A DNA stretch of 42,049 bases from DALYJJ01 sp031969915. Lineage in GTDB: Bacteria; Acidobacteriota; Terriglobia; Bryobacterales; Bryobacteraceae. The notes beneath the pieces were generated by a model. It was not told where the DNA came from. It did not search any database and worked only from the letters and a program-made list of their open reading frames with translations. Shown in pieces: positions 24,983-32,535 of this stretch. The stretch covers positions 1 through 42,049 of the forward strand of contig DALYJJ010000047.1 in the NCBI GenBank assembly GCA_031969915.1. Direction: 5' to 3'. How positions within the stretch are numbered: the stretch's first letter is position 1; every line of letters starts with the position of its first letter. The position numbers and the translations under genes were made by a program.

Positions 24983-25252
24983 GTGCCGACGATCCGGTTT
25001 ACAACCAACATCCAGCGCCATGTTGCATGTCCCACCCTGCTGGTGGACGGGACCACGGTGAGCGAAGCGCTGGGCGCCTATTTCTCCGGGAACGAACGGG
25101 CACGGGGGTACGTTCTCGATGAGCAGGGCCGGTTGCGGCAGCATATGGCCGTGTTCATCGATGGACGCCAGATGCGGGATCGCAACGACCTGAACGAGCC
25201 GGTGGCGGCCGACGCCGTGATCGACATCGTGCAGGCCCTGAGTGGAGGATGA
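24983..25252 (+). CDS. MoaD/ThiS-family sulfur-carrier-like protein
   Basis: GTG 24983 starts an 89-residue protein: VPTIRFTTNIQRHVACPTLLVDGTTVSEALGAYF and so on, a beta-grasp fold ending in SGG. The C-terminal GG is the place where MoaD/ThiS proteins are adenylated and thiocarboxylated. GAGGG stands just before the start, at tight spacing. A sulfur carrier or a ubiquitin-like modifier is the family expectation; no MoaE, ThiG or E1-like enzyme is adjacent. The stop lies seven bases before a BNR-repeat gene, a pairing that suggests a shared role. Confidence 0.8.
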   Translation: MPTIRFTTNIQRHVACPTLLVDGTTVSEALGAYFSGNERARGYVLDEQGRLRQHMAVFIDGRQMRDRNDLNEPVAADAVIDIVQALSGG

Positions 25253-25259
25253 AGACACT

Positions 25260-26375
25260 ATGAGCACAAGGGCCCATGTAGCTACCCGGAAGGGATTGTT
25301 CACGGTCGAGCGGGGCGCACACGGATGGGCGATCGTCCGTGCGTCCTTCTTGGGAGACAACGTCACGCTCGCGATGCACGACCCGCGAAGCGGTTCGCTC
25401 TACGCGGCGCTGAACCACGGGCATTTCGGCGTCAAGCTTCACCGCTCGACGGACAGCGGCGCCGCCTGGACGGAGATCGCCACGCCGCAGTATCCGCCCA
25501 AGCCCGCCGATTACGTTCCGAAGGCGCCCACGGAAGGGACGCCGGTGGACTGGGCGTTGAAACTCGTGTGGGCGCTTGCGCCCGGCGGCGCCGGCGAGCC
25601 CGGCGTGTTGTGGTGCGGCACGCTGCCCGGCGGGCTGTTCCGGTCCGCCGACCACGGGGCGTCGTGGGAGCTGAACCGGCCGCTGTGGGATCATCCCAAG
25701 CGCGAAGAGTGGTTCGGGGGCGGCGCGGATCAGCCGGGCATTCATTCCATCTGCGTCGATCCCCGGGATGCGCGCCATGTGACCATCGGCGTTTCCTCCG
25801 GCGGCGCCTGGATCACCCGCGACGGCGGCGCGAGTTGGGAGGTCTCCGGCCCGGGGATGCGCGCGGAGTACATGCCGCCGGAGCGGCAGCAGGATCCCCA
25901 CATACAGGACCCGCACTTGGTGGTGCAGTGCGCGGCGCATCCGGACGCGCTGTGGGTGCAGCACCATAACGGCATTTTCAAATCGGTGGACGGCGCGCAG
26001 TCGTGGACGGAGATCGCGGATGTGAAGCCTTCGGCATTCGGCTTCGCGGTGGCCGTGCACCCGCGCGATCCGGGGACCGCGTGGTTTGTGCCGGCGGTGA
26101 AGGACGAGAAACGGTATCCGCGCGACGCGCGGGTGGTGGTGACACGCACGCGCGACGGCGGCAAGAGCTTCGACATCCTGACGCGCGGGCTGCCGCAGGA
26201 GCACGCCTACGATCTGGTGTACCGCCACGCGCTGGATGTGGACGAGAGCGGAGAGCGATTGCTGTTCGGCTCCACAACCGGCTCTGTGTGGGTGAGTGAA
26301 GACGCGGGCGATTCGTGGTCGACGCTGTCGTCCAACCTGCCGCCGGTCTACGCTGTTTTGTTCGAGAAGGCGTAG
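25260..26375 (+). CDS. BNR/sialidase-like repeat beta-propeller protein
   Basis: ATG 25260 (371 residues) is used, with GGAGG at 25244-25248. There is no signal peptide. The sequence contains repeated Asp-box-like motifs: STDSGAAWTEI, SADHGASWEL, TRDGGASWEV, SVDGAQSWTEI, TRDGGKSFDIL and SEDAGDSWSTL, spaced about 50-70 residues apart, as in VPS10/BNR beta-propellers of the exo-alpha-sialidase superfamily. The catalytic Arg triad and Tyr nucleophile of true sialidases are not evident to me. It likely binds or cleaves something as a propeller scaffold. It follows the MoaD-like gene at seven bases. Confidence 0.8.
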   Translation: MSTRAHVATRKGLFTVERGAHGWAIVRASFLGDNVTLAMHDPRSGSLYAALNHGHFGVKLHRSTDSGAAWTEIATPQYPPKPADYVPKAPTEGTPVDWALKLVWALAPGGAGEPGVLWCGTLPGGLFRSADHGASWELNRPLWDHPKREEWFGGGADQPGIHSICVDPRDARHVTIGVSSGGAWITRDGGASWEVSGPGMRAEYMPPERQQDPHIQDPHLVVQCAAHPDALWVQHHNGIFKSVDGAQSWTEIADVKPSAFGFAVAVHPRDPGTAWFVPAVKDEKRYPRDARVVVTRTRDGGKSFDILTRGLPQEHAYDLVYRHALDVDESGERLLFGSTTGSVWVSEDAGDSWSTLSSNLPPVYAVLFEKA

Positions 26376-26391
26376 GCGGGGCCGGGCGGAA

Positions 26392-26420
26392 CAGGAGCGG
26401 CGCGCTTCACGCCGCTCCTG
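26392..26420. terminator. Perfect 11-base hairpin between convergent genes
   Basis: CAGGAGCGGCG (26392-26402) is repeated inverted at 26410-26420 with a 7-base loop. It lies between the stops of two convergent genes, so it may stop transcription from either side. Only short A/T runs flank it, so the mechanism is uncertain. Confidence 0.5.
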
Positions 26421-26453
26421 AAAACCGGGAAACGTGGTGACTGTCCCCAGTTT
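26421..26453. repeat. Dispersed palindromic repeat, copy 1
   Basis: Arms AAAACCGGG and CCCCAGTTT flank a 15-base core (AAACGTGGTGACTGT) that is identical in a second copy at 29637. This is a short dispersed intergenic repeat of REP/BIME-like appearance. It reaches into the last codons of the oxidoreductase gene. Confidence 0.6.
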
Positions 26454-27756
26454 AGACGTCGAGTTTCCAGGGGGAGCGGTACTTCGCTTTGAGATACGGC
26501 TTGGCGGCGTCCTGCTTCACGGTCCAGTTCTTCTCGTCCCAGTCCAGACGCAGGCGGGTGCGCATGGCGATGTTGCCGAGGATGCACGCCGTGGAGGAGC
26601 GGACGCAGGTTTCGATCTCCGCGATGGGAGCCTTGCGCGTGCGGATGCACTCGATCCAGTTCTTCCAGTGCGGCACGTTCATCTGGCCCATCTCGGGGTT
26701 CTTCTCCCAGGCCTCAGGCGTCGCATCGCGGCGGTTCGGCATCAACCAGCAGCCCTGCCGGTTGACGATGAGTGTCGCTTCCGTGCCGTGGATGGCGGTG
26801 GCCGCGCCGTGGCCGAACATCGGCATCGGGTTGCAGGTGCGGCTCTCGTAGCTCATCAGCCACTTCGGATACTGGAAGGTGGCCAGCATCGTGTCCGGCG
26901 TGTCGCGGTTGTCGGTCACGAAAAACTTGCCGCCCATGGTGCTGATCGAGCTGGGCATGATCTCGTCGAAACACTGGTGCAGCGGATCGATCAGGTGCAC
27001 GCCCCAATCGGTCATCGCGCCGCCGGCGTAGTCCCAGAAATACCGGAAGGTGGGGAACATGGTCACGCCGACGCCGAAGCGGTTCTTGTTGAATGGCACC
27101 TTGGGGGCCGGCCCCAACCACATGTCCCAATCGAGTTCGGCGGGCGGTTCGGAGTTCTCCGGGCTGCCATAGCCCTCCTTTCGCGTCATGCCAGCCTGCC
27201 AGGTGTGGCAGAACGTGACTTCGCCGAGTTTGCCCGCTTTCACGATCTCGGCGGCCTTCAGGAAGTAACCGCCGGAGCGCTGCATGGTGCCGGCCTGCAC
27301 GATGCGTTTGTACTTCCGCGCCGCCTGCACCATCTTCTGGCCTTCTTCCACATACACGCAGGCCGGCTTCTCCACATACACGTCCTTGCCCGCTTTGCAG
27401 GCGGCGATGGTCATGTAGGCGTGCCAGTGATCGGGCGTGGAGATGCAAATTGCGTCGATCGACGTGTCGGCCAGCATCTCGCGAAAATCGCGCATGGTCT
27501 TGGGCTTCTGGCCACCCTTGGCGGCCGCGGCTTCCGTCTTGTCCAGATGTGGCTTGTAGACGTCGCACAGGGCGGCAACTTCGATGTCGTCGATCTTCAT
27601 CGCGTAGCCGACGTTACCGGAGCCCATCGCGCCAAGGCCGATGAAGCCGACCCGCACACGGTCGTTCGCGCCGCGTACCCGGCCGGTGAAGAGCGAGGTG
27701 GTGAAGGCCGCGCTCGCGCTGGTGAGGAAGCCTCTGCGATTGGTCGAATCGGACAT
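26452..27756 (-). CDS. Tat-exported Gfo/Idh/MocA-family oxidoreductase
   Basis: The start is ATG 27756 with AAGGAG before it. The 434-residue protein has a twin-arginine signal (NRRGFLTSASAAFTTSLF), so it is folded in the cytoplasm and exported. The NAD(P)-binding Rossmann domain begins VRVGFIGLGAMGSGNVG, with the STPDHWHAYMTIAA and YVEKP motifs that hold the catalytic Lys. Then GGAMTDWGVHLIDP is the typical C-terminal-domain motif with Asp and His. Such enzymes oxidise or dehydrate sugars and polyols; the acidobacterial Tat-exported group is linked to glycan degradation. It is divergent from the cytochrome gene. Confidence 0.92.
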   Translation of the reverse strand: MSDSTNRRGFLTSASAAFTTSLFTGRVRGANDRVRVGFIGLGAMGSGNVGYAMKIDDIEVAALCDVYKPHLDKTEAAAAKGGQKPKTMRDFREMLADTSIDAICISTPDHWHAYMTIAACKAGKDVYVEKPACVYVEEGQKMVQAARKYKRIVQAGTMQRSGGYFLKAAEIVKAGKLGEVTFCHTWQAGMTRKEGYGSPENSEPPAELDWDMWLGPAPKVPFNKNRFGVGVTMFPTFRYFWDYAGGAMTDWGVHLIDPLHQCFDEIMPSSISTMGGKFFVTDNRDTPDTMLATFQYPKWLMSYESRTCNPMPMFGHGAATAIHGTEATLIVNRQGCWLMPNRRDATPEAWEKNPEMGQMNVPHWKNWIECIRTRKAPIAEIETCVRSSTACILGNIAMRTRLRLDWDEKNWTVKQDAAKPYLKAKYRSPWKLDV

Positions 27757-27842
27757 TGCGTCTCCTTGTGAAAACCCGATGTTGAATCCCCGAAATGAGC
27801 ATTGTATGCCGATTGCGGTCGCCACGGTACGATCGAGGCAGG

Positions 27843-28994
27843 ATGTTTTCCTTGTTGCTGGCCGCGATCACCTTCGCGGACGTGGCGCCGGTATTCGAGA
27901 AGCGGTGCGCGGCCTGCCACCGCCCCGGTGAGATCGGCCGCATGCCGCTCACCACCCACGCCGAAGCGCGGCCTTGGGCGAAGGCGATCCGGCAAGCGGT
28001 GCTCACCCGCGCCATGCCGCCCTGGTTCGCAGCCGGCGGGTCGCTCGAATTCGAAAACGACCCGCGGCTCTCGGCGGAGGAGATCCGGCTGGTGGACGAG
28101 TGGGTGCGCGGCGGGGCGCAGGCGGGCGCCGTCACGGCCGGCCGTCCGGCGCCCCCCAGCCAGACGGCCGACCTCGTGCTTTCGATGCCCTCGCCGGTCC
28201 TCGTGCCCGCGAACGAGGAGTTGGATTACGTCTACGTGGTGCTGCCGCTCGGGCTCCGCCAGGACCGCTGGGTCCGCGCCGTCGAGGTCCGCCCCGGCGC
28301 GCGGAAGGCCGTCCATCACGCCGTGGTCTATGTGCGCGAGAAGGGCGACGACTGGCCGGCCACACGGCGCGTAACCACCAACGAGATCCTGGCCATCTAC
28401 GCTCCGGGCCAACCGCCCGCCGAGTGGCCCGCGGGCATGGCGAAGATGATCCCCGCGGGCGCGGACCTGGTTTTGCAAATGCACTACACTCCGTCCGGGC
28501 GCGCCGAAGAGGACCGGACCGCGGTGGCGATTCGCTGGGCGAACCAGGAGCCCACCCATCGCGTCCTGACGCTGCAGTTGCACACGACGAAATTCAGGAT
28601 TCCCGCGGGCGATCCGCATCATCGGGCCACGGTCTCCGGCACACTGCCCAACGACGCCCTGCTGCTCGGTTTGTTCCCACACCTGCATCTGCGCGGCAAG
28701 GCGTTCGAGTACGCGATCGCATCCGGCGAAGGCAGGCTGGAGACGCTGCTGCGCGTCGCGCCGTACGATTTCTACTGGCAGCTCTACTACCGCCTGAAGT
28801 CGCCGCGCCTGCTGCCGAAAGGCGCGCGCCTGGTCGCTACGGCGTGGTGGGATAACTCGAGGAACAACCCTCGCAACCCGGATCCCAACGCGGAGATCGT
28901 CTATGGAGAGCAGAGCCGCGACGAGATGATGGTGGGCTTCTTCGACGTGGCCGTGCCCGCGGCCGTGGACAAGAAGACGTTCTTCCTACGGTAG
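27843..28994 (+). CDS. Cytochrome c with copper type II monooxygenase-like (PHM) domain
   Basis: ATG 27843 gives 383 residues with a short signal peptide (MFSLLLAAITFA). A haem motif CAACH at residues 22-26 is followed by Met candidates at 34 and 58. The rest resembles peptidylglycine monooxygenase-type copper folds: His 158-159 (KAVHHAVVYV), His 214 (QMHYTP), H280-x-H282 (FPHLHLRG) and Met 362/363 near the end. This order matches the CuH (HH plus H) and CuM (HxH plus Met) ligands. A periplasmic redox enzyme is likely; the substrate is unknown. It ends convergently with purS, the two stops overlapping by nine bases. Confidence 0.83.
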   Translation: MFSLLLAAITFADVAPVFEKRCAACHRPGEIGRMPLTTHAEARPWAKAIRQAVLTRAMPPWFAAGGSLEFENDPRLSAEEIRLVDEWVRGGAQAGAVTAGRPAPPSQTADLVLSMPSPVLVPANEELDYVYVVLPLGLRQDRWVRAVEVRPGARKAVHHAVVYVREKGDDWPATRRVTTNEILAIYAPGQPPAEWPAGMAKMIPAGADLVLQMHYTPSGRAEEDRTAVAIRWANQEPTHRVLTLQLHTTKFRIPAGDPHHRATVSGTLPNDALLLGLFPHLHLRGKAFEYAIASGEGRLETLLRVAPYDFYWQLYYRLKSPRLLPKGARLVATAWWDNSRNNPRNPDPNAEIVYGEQSRDEMMVGFFDVAVPAAVDKKTFFLR

Positions 28995-29231
28995 GATCTC
29001 AACCCGGTACTCTTCGATCACCGGATTGGACAGCACCTCGTGGGCGATCTGTTCGATCTCGGCTCTAACGGCGGAGGCGTCCGCGCCGTCGGCCAGCTTG
29101 AGGTCGAAGAACTTGCCCTGACGGACGTCCGCGATTGCGGCGTGGCCCATGCCGGCCAGAGCCGAGCGGATGGTGGCGCCCTGGGGGTCCAGCACGGTGG
29201 GCTTCAGAGAGACGTAGACGCGGGCTTTCAT
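28986..29231 (-). CDS. purS: Phosphoribosylformylglycinamidine synthase subunit PurS
   Basis: The 81-residue protein starts at ATG 29231. MKARVYVSLKPTVLDPQGATIRSALAGMGHAAI is the PurS signature, followed by VRQGKFFDLKL and a C-terminal helix ending with NPVIEEYRVEIL. It forms a dimer bridging PurL and PurQ in purine synthesis. purQ and purL are not in this window. Its 3' end overlaps the cytochrome gene by nine bases. It diverges from rpmE. Confidence 0.95.
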   Translation of the reverse strand: MKARVYVSLKPTVLDPQGATIRSALAGMGHAAIADVRQGKFFDLKLADGADASAVRAEIEQIAHEVLSNPVIEEYRVEILP

Positions 29232-29298
29232 GGATCTCTCAATTGTAGCGCGGGGGTCATGGTAAACTACGAGTGTTACCCGTCTGAAAGGATTTGTG

Positions 29299-29538
29299 AT
29301 GAAAGCTGGGATTCACCCCGCCTATAACGAAATCAGTGTGATCTGCGCTTGCGGAAACAACTTCCGGACGCGCTCGGCGCACAAGGGCGACATCCGCGTT
29401 GAAATCTGTTCCGCCTGCCACCCGTTCTTCACCGGCCGCCAGAAGCTGGTGGATACCGAAGGACGCGTGGACCGCTTCCAGAAGAAGATGGCGAAGTCGG
29501 CCTCGATCAAGAAGTCCCGCGAGAAGGTCAACGCGTAG
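29299..29538 (+). CDS. rpmE: 50S ribosomal protein L31 (zinc-binding type)
   Basis: ATG 29299 follows GAAAGGA; an in-frame GTG lies directly before it. The 79-residue protein begins MKAGIHPAYNEISVICACGNNFRTRSA and contains HPFFTG plus a Lys-rich tail. Cys 16, 18, 37 and 40 form the zinc site, so this is the C+ type rather than the zinc-free paralogue. It is part of the large ribosomal subunit. Confidence 0.97.
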   Translation: MKAGIHPAYNEISVICACGNNFRTRSAHKGDIRVEICSACHPFFTGRQKLVDTEGRVDRFQKKMAKSASIKKSREKVNA

Positions 29539-29636
29539 TCCCTTCGCTATACCGGGCGGCTCGTGCAAAACCGGGCCGCCAATGCCTCCGTACCCCCATC
29601 GATTCTGAATCCGGCTGACTCCGCACGCGCCGGCGA

Positions 29637-29670
29637 AAAACCGGGAAACGTGGTGACTGTCCCCGGTTTT
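29637..29670. repeat. Dispersed palindromic repeat, copy 2
   Basis: AAAACCGGG (29637-29645) pairs with CCCGGTTTT (29662-29670), a perfect 9-base stem around the 15-base core shared with the copy at 26421. As there, it lies between the ends of convergent genes (rpmE and a TPR gene). REP-like element or bidirectional terminator. Confidence 0.65.
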
Positions 29671-30104
29671 CAGAGGCGGGAGCGTAGTTGTTGCACGGCT
29701 ACGCTGTCCGGGGTGATCTTCGCCTCGGCTTCCAGTTCCGCGAGCGCTCTGCCGCGGTCCCCCTGTTGCAGCCAGAGCAGGGCCAGGGCGAGGTGCGAGC
29801 CGGGCAGCTTCGGATCGGCAGCAACAGCCTTTTCGTAGGCCGCGATGGCCGGGCCGATCTGCCCCTGGCGTGCGTGGCCTTCGCCGATCCATTGGTGCAA
29901 GCGGGCGGCGCCGGGGTCCTTGTCCCGGATGCGCTGCACGGCCCATTGCGCCAGGCGCTCATAGGCACGGCCGAGCTGATAGGCGTTCTCCGGATTGGCG
30001 GGGGCCGCGGCGCGAGCCTTCTCCCAGCGGGCGACCGCGGCCAAAGGGCTCTCCGGGCCGGGCGCGGCCTGCAACAGCAGCAGCGGGATCAGCCAGTGTG
30101 TCAC
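29670..30104 (-). CDS. TPR-repeat exported protein (short)
   Basis: GTG 30104 overlaps the TGA of the upstream TPR gene in a GTGA junction, so I start here instead of using a longer frame. The 144-residue protein starts with a signal-like helix (VTHWLIPLLLLQAAPG) and has two to three TPR units (PENAYQLGRAYERLAQWAV, AIAAYEKAVAADPKLPGSHLALALLWLQ, DRGRALAELEAEAKITPDSV). TPRs mediate protein contacts; nothing more can be said. It is the last of three co-oriented TPR genes. Confidence 0.75.
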   Translation of the reverse strand: MTHWLIPLLLLQAAPGPESPLAAVARWEKARAAAPANPENAYQLGRAYERLAQWAVQRIRDKDPGAARLHQWIGEGHARQGQIGPAIAAYEKAVAADPKLPGSHLALALLWLQQGDRGRALAELEAEAKITPDSVAVQQLRSRL

Positions 30105-30940
30105 GGCGCCCCCAGCCGGCGGTAGGCGGCGAAAGCAGTCTCCGCGTCCGCCTGGCGCCCCATCTTCTGGTAACAACGGCCCAGCAGGAAGTAGGTCTGC
30201 TTGGCCTTTGGATCGAGCTTTACCGCCGCCTCCAGATGGGTCGCGCTCTCCGCGAAACGCCCGGCCTGGAGCAGCGCCGAGCCGAGGGCGATGCGCGCCG
30301 CCAGGGAAGCCGCGTCCAGGCGGACGGCCGCCTGCAAAGGCGGAACGGCGGCGGCCGGCCGGTCCGTGGACAACAGGCATGCCCCGCGCCCATAGTTCGC
30401 CTCAAAGCCGGCCGGGGTCACTTTCAAGGCGCGTTCGTAGTAGGAAAGCGCTTCCTCACAGCGGTTCCTCTCGCGCAGCAATTCGGCAAACCCGACCAGG
30501 GCCGCGGGCAGCGCCGGATCGGCCTGCAGCGCCAAACGGTACTCCCGCTCCTCACCCGCGGGGTCGCGCCGTGCGGCCGCCATCTCCGCTTTGAGTTGAT
30601 GCGCCCGCGCCGCGCCCGGCCACTGGCGCAACAACCCGTCGAACTCCATCTGCGAACGGATCGCGCCCAACTTCGCCAGGAAGTACAGCGCCTCAATATC
30701 GTTGGGGTCTTTCTCCACCGCCCTCGACAGCGCCGACCACGCCGCCGCCGCATCGCCCTGGCCCAGTGCCGCCCGTCCCCGCGCCACCCACCAGCGCGCC
30801 GCGCCGTCCCGCTCCGCCATGGTCGATGCCAGCGCCGCCGCCGCGCCGTACTCCTGGCGGTCCATGAGCCGTTCGAATTCCGTTTGCGTTTGCGCGTGCA
30901 GCAGGCCGACGCCCGCAGCCGCAGCCAGCAGCCACCGCAT
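30101..30940 (-). CDS. TPR-repeat exported protein
   Basis: ATG 30940 gives 279 residues; a TTG at 30949 is possible. A signal peptide (MRWLLAAAAGVGLLHAQ) is followed by about five to six TPR motifs, including GDAAAAWSALSRAVEKDPNDIEALYFLAKLG, CEEALSYYERALKVTPAGFEANYGRG and FAESATHLEAAVKLDPKAKQTYFLLGRCYQKMGR. It sits 17 bases downstream of a larger TPR gene and overlaps the next. The three form an operon transcribed away from the TonB-receptor-like gene. Probably periplasmic. Confidence 0.82.
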   Translation of the reverse strand: MRWLLAAAAGVGLLHAQTQTEFERLMDRQEYGAAAALASTMAERDGAARWWVARGRAALGQGDAAAAWSALSRAVEKDPNDIEALYFLAKLGAIRSQMEFDGLLRQWPGAARAHQLKAEMAAARRDPAGEEREYRLALQADPALPAALVGFAELLRERNRCEEALSYYERALKVTPAGFEANYGRGACLLSTDRPAAAVPPLQAAVRLDAASLAARIALGSALLQAGRFAESATHLEAAVKLDPKAKQTYFLLGRCYQKMGRQADAETAFAAYRRLGAP

Positions 30941-30956
30941 GGAATTCAAGTCTAAT

Positions 30957-32450
30957 TCAGTTCGGCCGGATCTCGATGCGCCGCAGCAGCAGGTCGCGTT
31001 TCTCCAACTGCTTTCCCTCCACGCGGCGGACCGCTTCGCGCTGGGCCTCGGCGCGCGGGTCCTTGGTCTGCTGATAGAGCCGCAGGCGCGCTACGTGCGC
31101 CTTCAACAAATCGGGATCGAGCGTCAACGCCTGATCGATCTGCTCCGCCGCCTCGGCGAACCGGCCCAGGCGCAGATAGCTGGTGGCAAGCGCGACTTTG
31201 GCGTCGGGATAGGCCGGAACCAGGCGCGCGCACTCGGTGAGACTGGCGATCGCTTCGGCGTCCCGGGCTTCGTCCTGCGCGATCCGGCCGAGGAAGTAGA
31301 GCGCTCCCGGCCGCGCGGCCGTATCCGTGACGGCCAGTCGCAGTTCGCGGGCGGCCTCTTCGACGTTGCGGGCCTGATAATGCGCCGCGCCCAACACAAA
31401 ACGGCCGCGAGGGTCCTTCGGGTTGGCCTTGACGTACGCTTCCAGGTGGGGAACGGCCTCCGCCGGGTAGCCCTGCATGAGCGCTGCGCCAAGGGCGAAC
31501 CGGTAAGTGGGATTCGTTCCGTCCAACTCCACGGCGCGCCGCAGCGCGTTCTGGGCTTCAACGGGGAGGTCGCTTTCCGCGGCGGCCAAGCCGAAAAAGA
31601 AGTGCAGATCGGCGCGCTCCGGTGCGATCTGGCGGGCCCGGCCGGCGAACAGCAGGGCGTTCCGAAGGTCGCGGCTCTCATACGCGGAACTGGCTTGCTC
31701 CGCTAACACGTCGGGGTTCGACTCATCCAGGCTCGCGAGTAACTCGTCCGCCTTCGCTGCCGAGCCGGAACGGCGCAGCGCCCGGACCAGCCGAACCTTT
31801 CCGCGCACCGAGATCTCCGGAAGCGCTTGGAAGAGGCCGGCCAGCACCCGCTCCGCTTCAGCGCCTTCCACCACCGGCGCGACCAGCCACACCTCTTCCT
31901 CGCTTCCCATCTCCCGGCACGACACCGGTGCCCGTTTCAAGGCGAGTTCGCAGGCGCAGCGCACGGCCTGGCCCCGCCCGGCGGGCAGCAACGCCGCCTG
32001 CCGCGCCGATTCCGGGAACCGGCCGAGCCAGAGCAGCGACTCCGCCAGCCGCTCACGGCCCTCCACGTGCCCAGGGACCGCCGACAGTAACGCCCGCCAG
32101 GTGGCCACCGCCCGCTCCACGCCCGGGCGCCCGTTCCTGGGATCCGATTGCGCCCGCCCCAGATTCAGATAGGCCCCCAACAGCTTCGGCTCGTGCCTCA
32201 CCGCGCGGGAGAAGGCGGCCTCCGCTTCGGCGATCCGGCCCTCCTGCGCTTCAACGATGCCGAGCAGGTTCCACATCCCGCCGTCCGCGGGCCCGGCGGC
32301 CAGGCGCCGGTCAATCTCCCGCCGCGCGCCGGCAAGGTCGCCCTCGGAAATCATGGCCTGAATGCTGAGGTATCTAGTCGCCGAGTTTTGGCCCTGCAGC
32401 AGCAAGGCCGCCGAATACAGAACAAATACGGCGCGACGCGAATTAAACAA
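30957..32450 (-). CDS. Large TPR-repeat exported protein
   Basis: TTG 32450 is the likely start: AAGGA lies about nine bases upstream and the N-terminus is a signal peptide (MFNSRRAVFVLYSAALLLQGQ). The product is 497 residues with many TPR units throughout, for example DLAGARREIDRRLAAGPADGGMWNLLGIVEAQEG, RIAEAEAAFSRAVRHEPKLLGAYLNLGRA and FAEAAEQIDQALTLDPDLLKAHVARLRLYQ. A Cys-containing stretch (RCACELALKRAPVSCREMG) interrupts the repeats. It is divergent from the receptor gene and shares an 85-base promoter region. It probably acts in the periplasm as a scaffold; a role with the receptor is inference. Confidence 0.82.
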   Translation of the reverse strand: MFNSRRAVFVLYSAALLLQGQNSATRYLSIQAMISEGDLAGARREIDRRLAAGPADGGMWNLLGIVEAQEGRIAEAEAAFSRAVRHEPKLLGAYLNLGRAQSDPRNGRPGVERAVATWRALLSAVPGHVEGRERLAESLLWLGRFPESARQAALLPAGRGQAVRCACELALKRAPVSCREMGSEEEVWLVAPVVEGAEAERVLAGLFQALPEISVRGKVRLVRALRRSGSAAKADELLASLDESNPDVLAEQASSAYESRDLRNALLFAGRARQIAPERADLHFFFGLAAAESDLPVEAQNALRRAVELDGTNPTYRFALGAALMQGYPAEAVPHLEAYVKANPKDPRGRFVLGAAHYQARNVEEAARELRLAVTDTAARPGALYFLGRIAQDEARDAEAIASLTECARLVPAYPDAKVALATSYLRLGRFAEAAEQIDQALTLDPDLLKAHVARLRLYQQTKDPRAEAQREAVRRVEGKQLEKRDLLLRRIEIRPN

Positions 32451-32462
32451 AGGAAATTATCC

Positions 32463-32490
32463 TTGACAACAGGCGCGACCATGATAACAT
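32463..32490 (+). promoter_or_regulatory. Promoter of the receptor-like gene
   Basis: TTGACA at 32463-32468 is followed, after 16 bases, by TAACAT at 32485-32490 with a TG two bases before it (extended -10). This is a good sigma-70-type promoter 46 bases upstream of the start codon. Confidence 0.7.
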
Positions 32491-32501
32491 CCGACACTAA
32501 T

Positions 32502-32517
32502 AGTTCCACTCGGAACT
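32502..32517. promoter_or_regulatory. Small palindrome in the receptor leader
   Basis: AGTTCC and GGAACT form a 6-base inverted repeat with a 4-base loop, between the promoter and the ribosome binding site. It could be a leader hairpin or a regulator site. It also contains GGAACTT, but no matching ECF -10 lies downstream. Confidence 0.35.
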
Positions 32518-32535
32518 TAACAGAGGGGGGTGTCT

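Noticed and set aside
29243..29268. TTGTAG...TAAACT as an rpmE promoter
   Set aside because: The spacer would be only 14 bases, too short for a normal promoter.
29559..29582. GGCGGC/GCCGCC hairpin after rpmE as a terminator
   Set aside because: The stem is short and no T-run follows; such pairs are expected by chance in DNA of this GC content.
32512..32518. GGAACTT as a second ECF promoter before the receptor
   Set aside because: No suitable -10 follows at 15-17 bases, and a better sigma-70-type promoter lies upstream.
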